Positions 63,950-64,000 of a stretch of 64,000 nt of DNA are shown in pieces. The notes under the pieces were generated by a model. The model worked only from the letters and a program-made list of their open reading frames with translations, was not told where the DNA came from and searched no databases. A program made the translations under genes and the position numbers. The stretch is from Sphingobium cyanobacteriorum (GTDB lineage Bacteria; Pseudomonadota; Alphaproteobacteria; Sphingomonadales; Sphingomonadaceae): contig NZ_JAUQOM010000010.1 of the NCBI RefSeq assembly GCF_030580935.1, forward strand, positions 1 through 64,000, written 5' to 3'. Within the stretch, counting starts at the first letter, position 1; every line of letters begins with the position of its first letter.

Positions 63950-64000
63950 ACGACGCCCCGCCCGATTTCGATCCGGCCTTTGCGGACCAGTTCGATACGC
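63946..64000 (+). CDS. bluB: 5' end of a gene resembling bluB, cut by the window edge
   Basis: A frame starts at TTG 63946, sharing TTGA with the cobO stop, and encodes NDAPPDFDPAFADQFDT before the window ends. The FDPAF start resembles BluB, the flavin-destroying enzyme that makes 5,6-dimethylbenzimidazole, and bluB is a common neighbour of cobO. Only 17 residues are visible, so the identification is tentative. Confidence 0.45.
   Translation, partial: MNDAPPDFDPAFADQFDT

Overview
The window is GC-rich DNA of alphaproteobacterial, most likely sphingomonad (Sphingobium/Novosphingobium/Sphingomonas-like), origin. The inference rests on gene content and style: two TonB-dependent receptors beside sugar-catabolic genes, a periplasmic GMC oxidoreductase/cytochrome c/subunit-3 set of the lactose/glucoside 3-dehydrogenase kind, tightly overlapping ATGA operons, the aerobic cobalamin pathway, and short palindromic intergenic repeats. 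No rRNA, tRNA or CRISPR array was seen.

Layout. (1) 1-3480: a decayed region with the 3' part of a LysM/pretoxin polymorphic toxin (324-2105), a small candidate immunity gene (2110-2304), a frameshifted serine-resolvase remnant and a second LysM fragment. (2) 3484-15254: L-rhamnoside/L-rhamnose utilisation: GH106 rhamnosidase, esterase, MFS transporter and rhamnulokinase on the minus strand; divergently the fused rhamnulose-1-phosphate aldolase/dehydrogenase and rhamnose isomerase; then a DeoR-type regulator. (3) 15349-25282: a probable 3-keto-glycoside pathway: two TIM-barrel isomerase/epimerase-like proteins, LacI regulator, DUF1080 (3-keto-disaccharide hydrolase family), Gfo/Idh/MocA oxidoreductase, cytochrome c, subunit-3 protein, GMC oxidoreductase and a PhyH-type dioxygenase. 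(4) 26149-31692: two TonB-dependent receptors separated by an IS3-family remnant and an AT-rich regulatory stretch. (5) 31820-33737: small proteins, a peptidase E homologue and another resolvase relic. (6) 33738-41889: leucine/isovalerate degradation (LysR, isovaleryl-CoA dehydrogenase, both methylcrotonyl-CoA carboxylase subunits, MaoC hydratase, CitE-like lyase, TetR), interrupted by a DUF559 gene lying between inverted palindromic repeats. (7) 41892-47611: Lrp regulator and a complete phenylalanine-to-fumarate/acetoacetate ring-cleavage operon (phhA hppD hmgA fahA maiA). (8) 47617-64000: a ThuA protein, then two cobalamin riboswitches leading a NiCoT cobalt transporter and the aerobic cob operon (cobW N G H I J K L E M B F O and the start of what looks like bluB).

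How it fits together. Regions 2-4 read as one island for importing and dismantling rhamnose-containing plant glycosides: receptors take the compound through the outer membrane, GH106 and the esterase trim it, liberated rhamnose goes to DHAP and lactate, and the remaining glycoside could be oxidised at C3 and cleaved by elimination/hydrolysis instead of a classical glycosidase. Two operator families support shared control. The 14-bp palindrome TGACAGCGCTGTCA, or close variants, lies before three transcription units and is a good candidate for the LacI protein. GATCA-type direct repeats spaced by one or two helical turns lie before the rhamnose genes and a TonB receptor and are a candidate for the DeoR protein. 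Both regulator assignments are inference.
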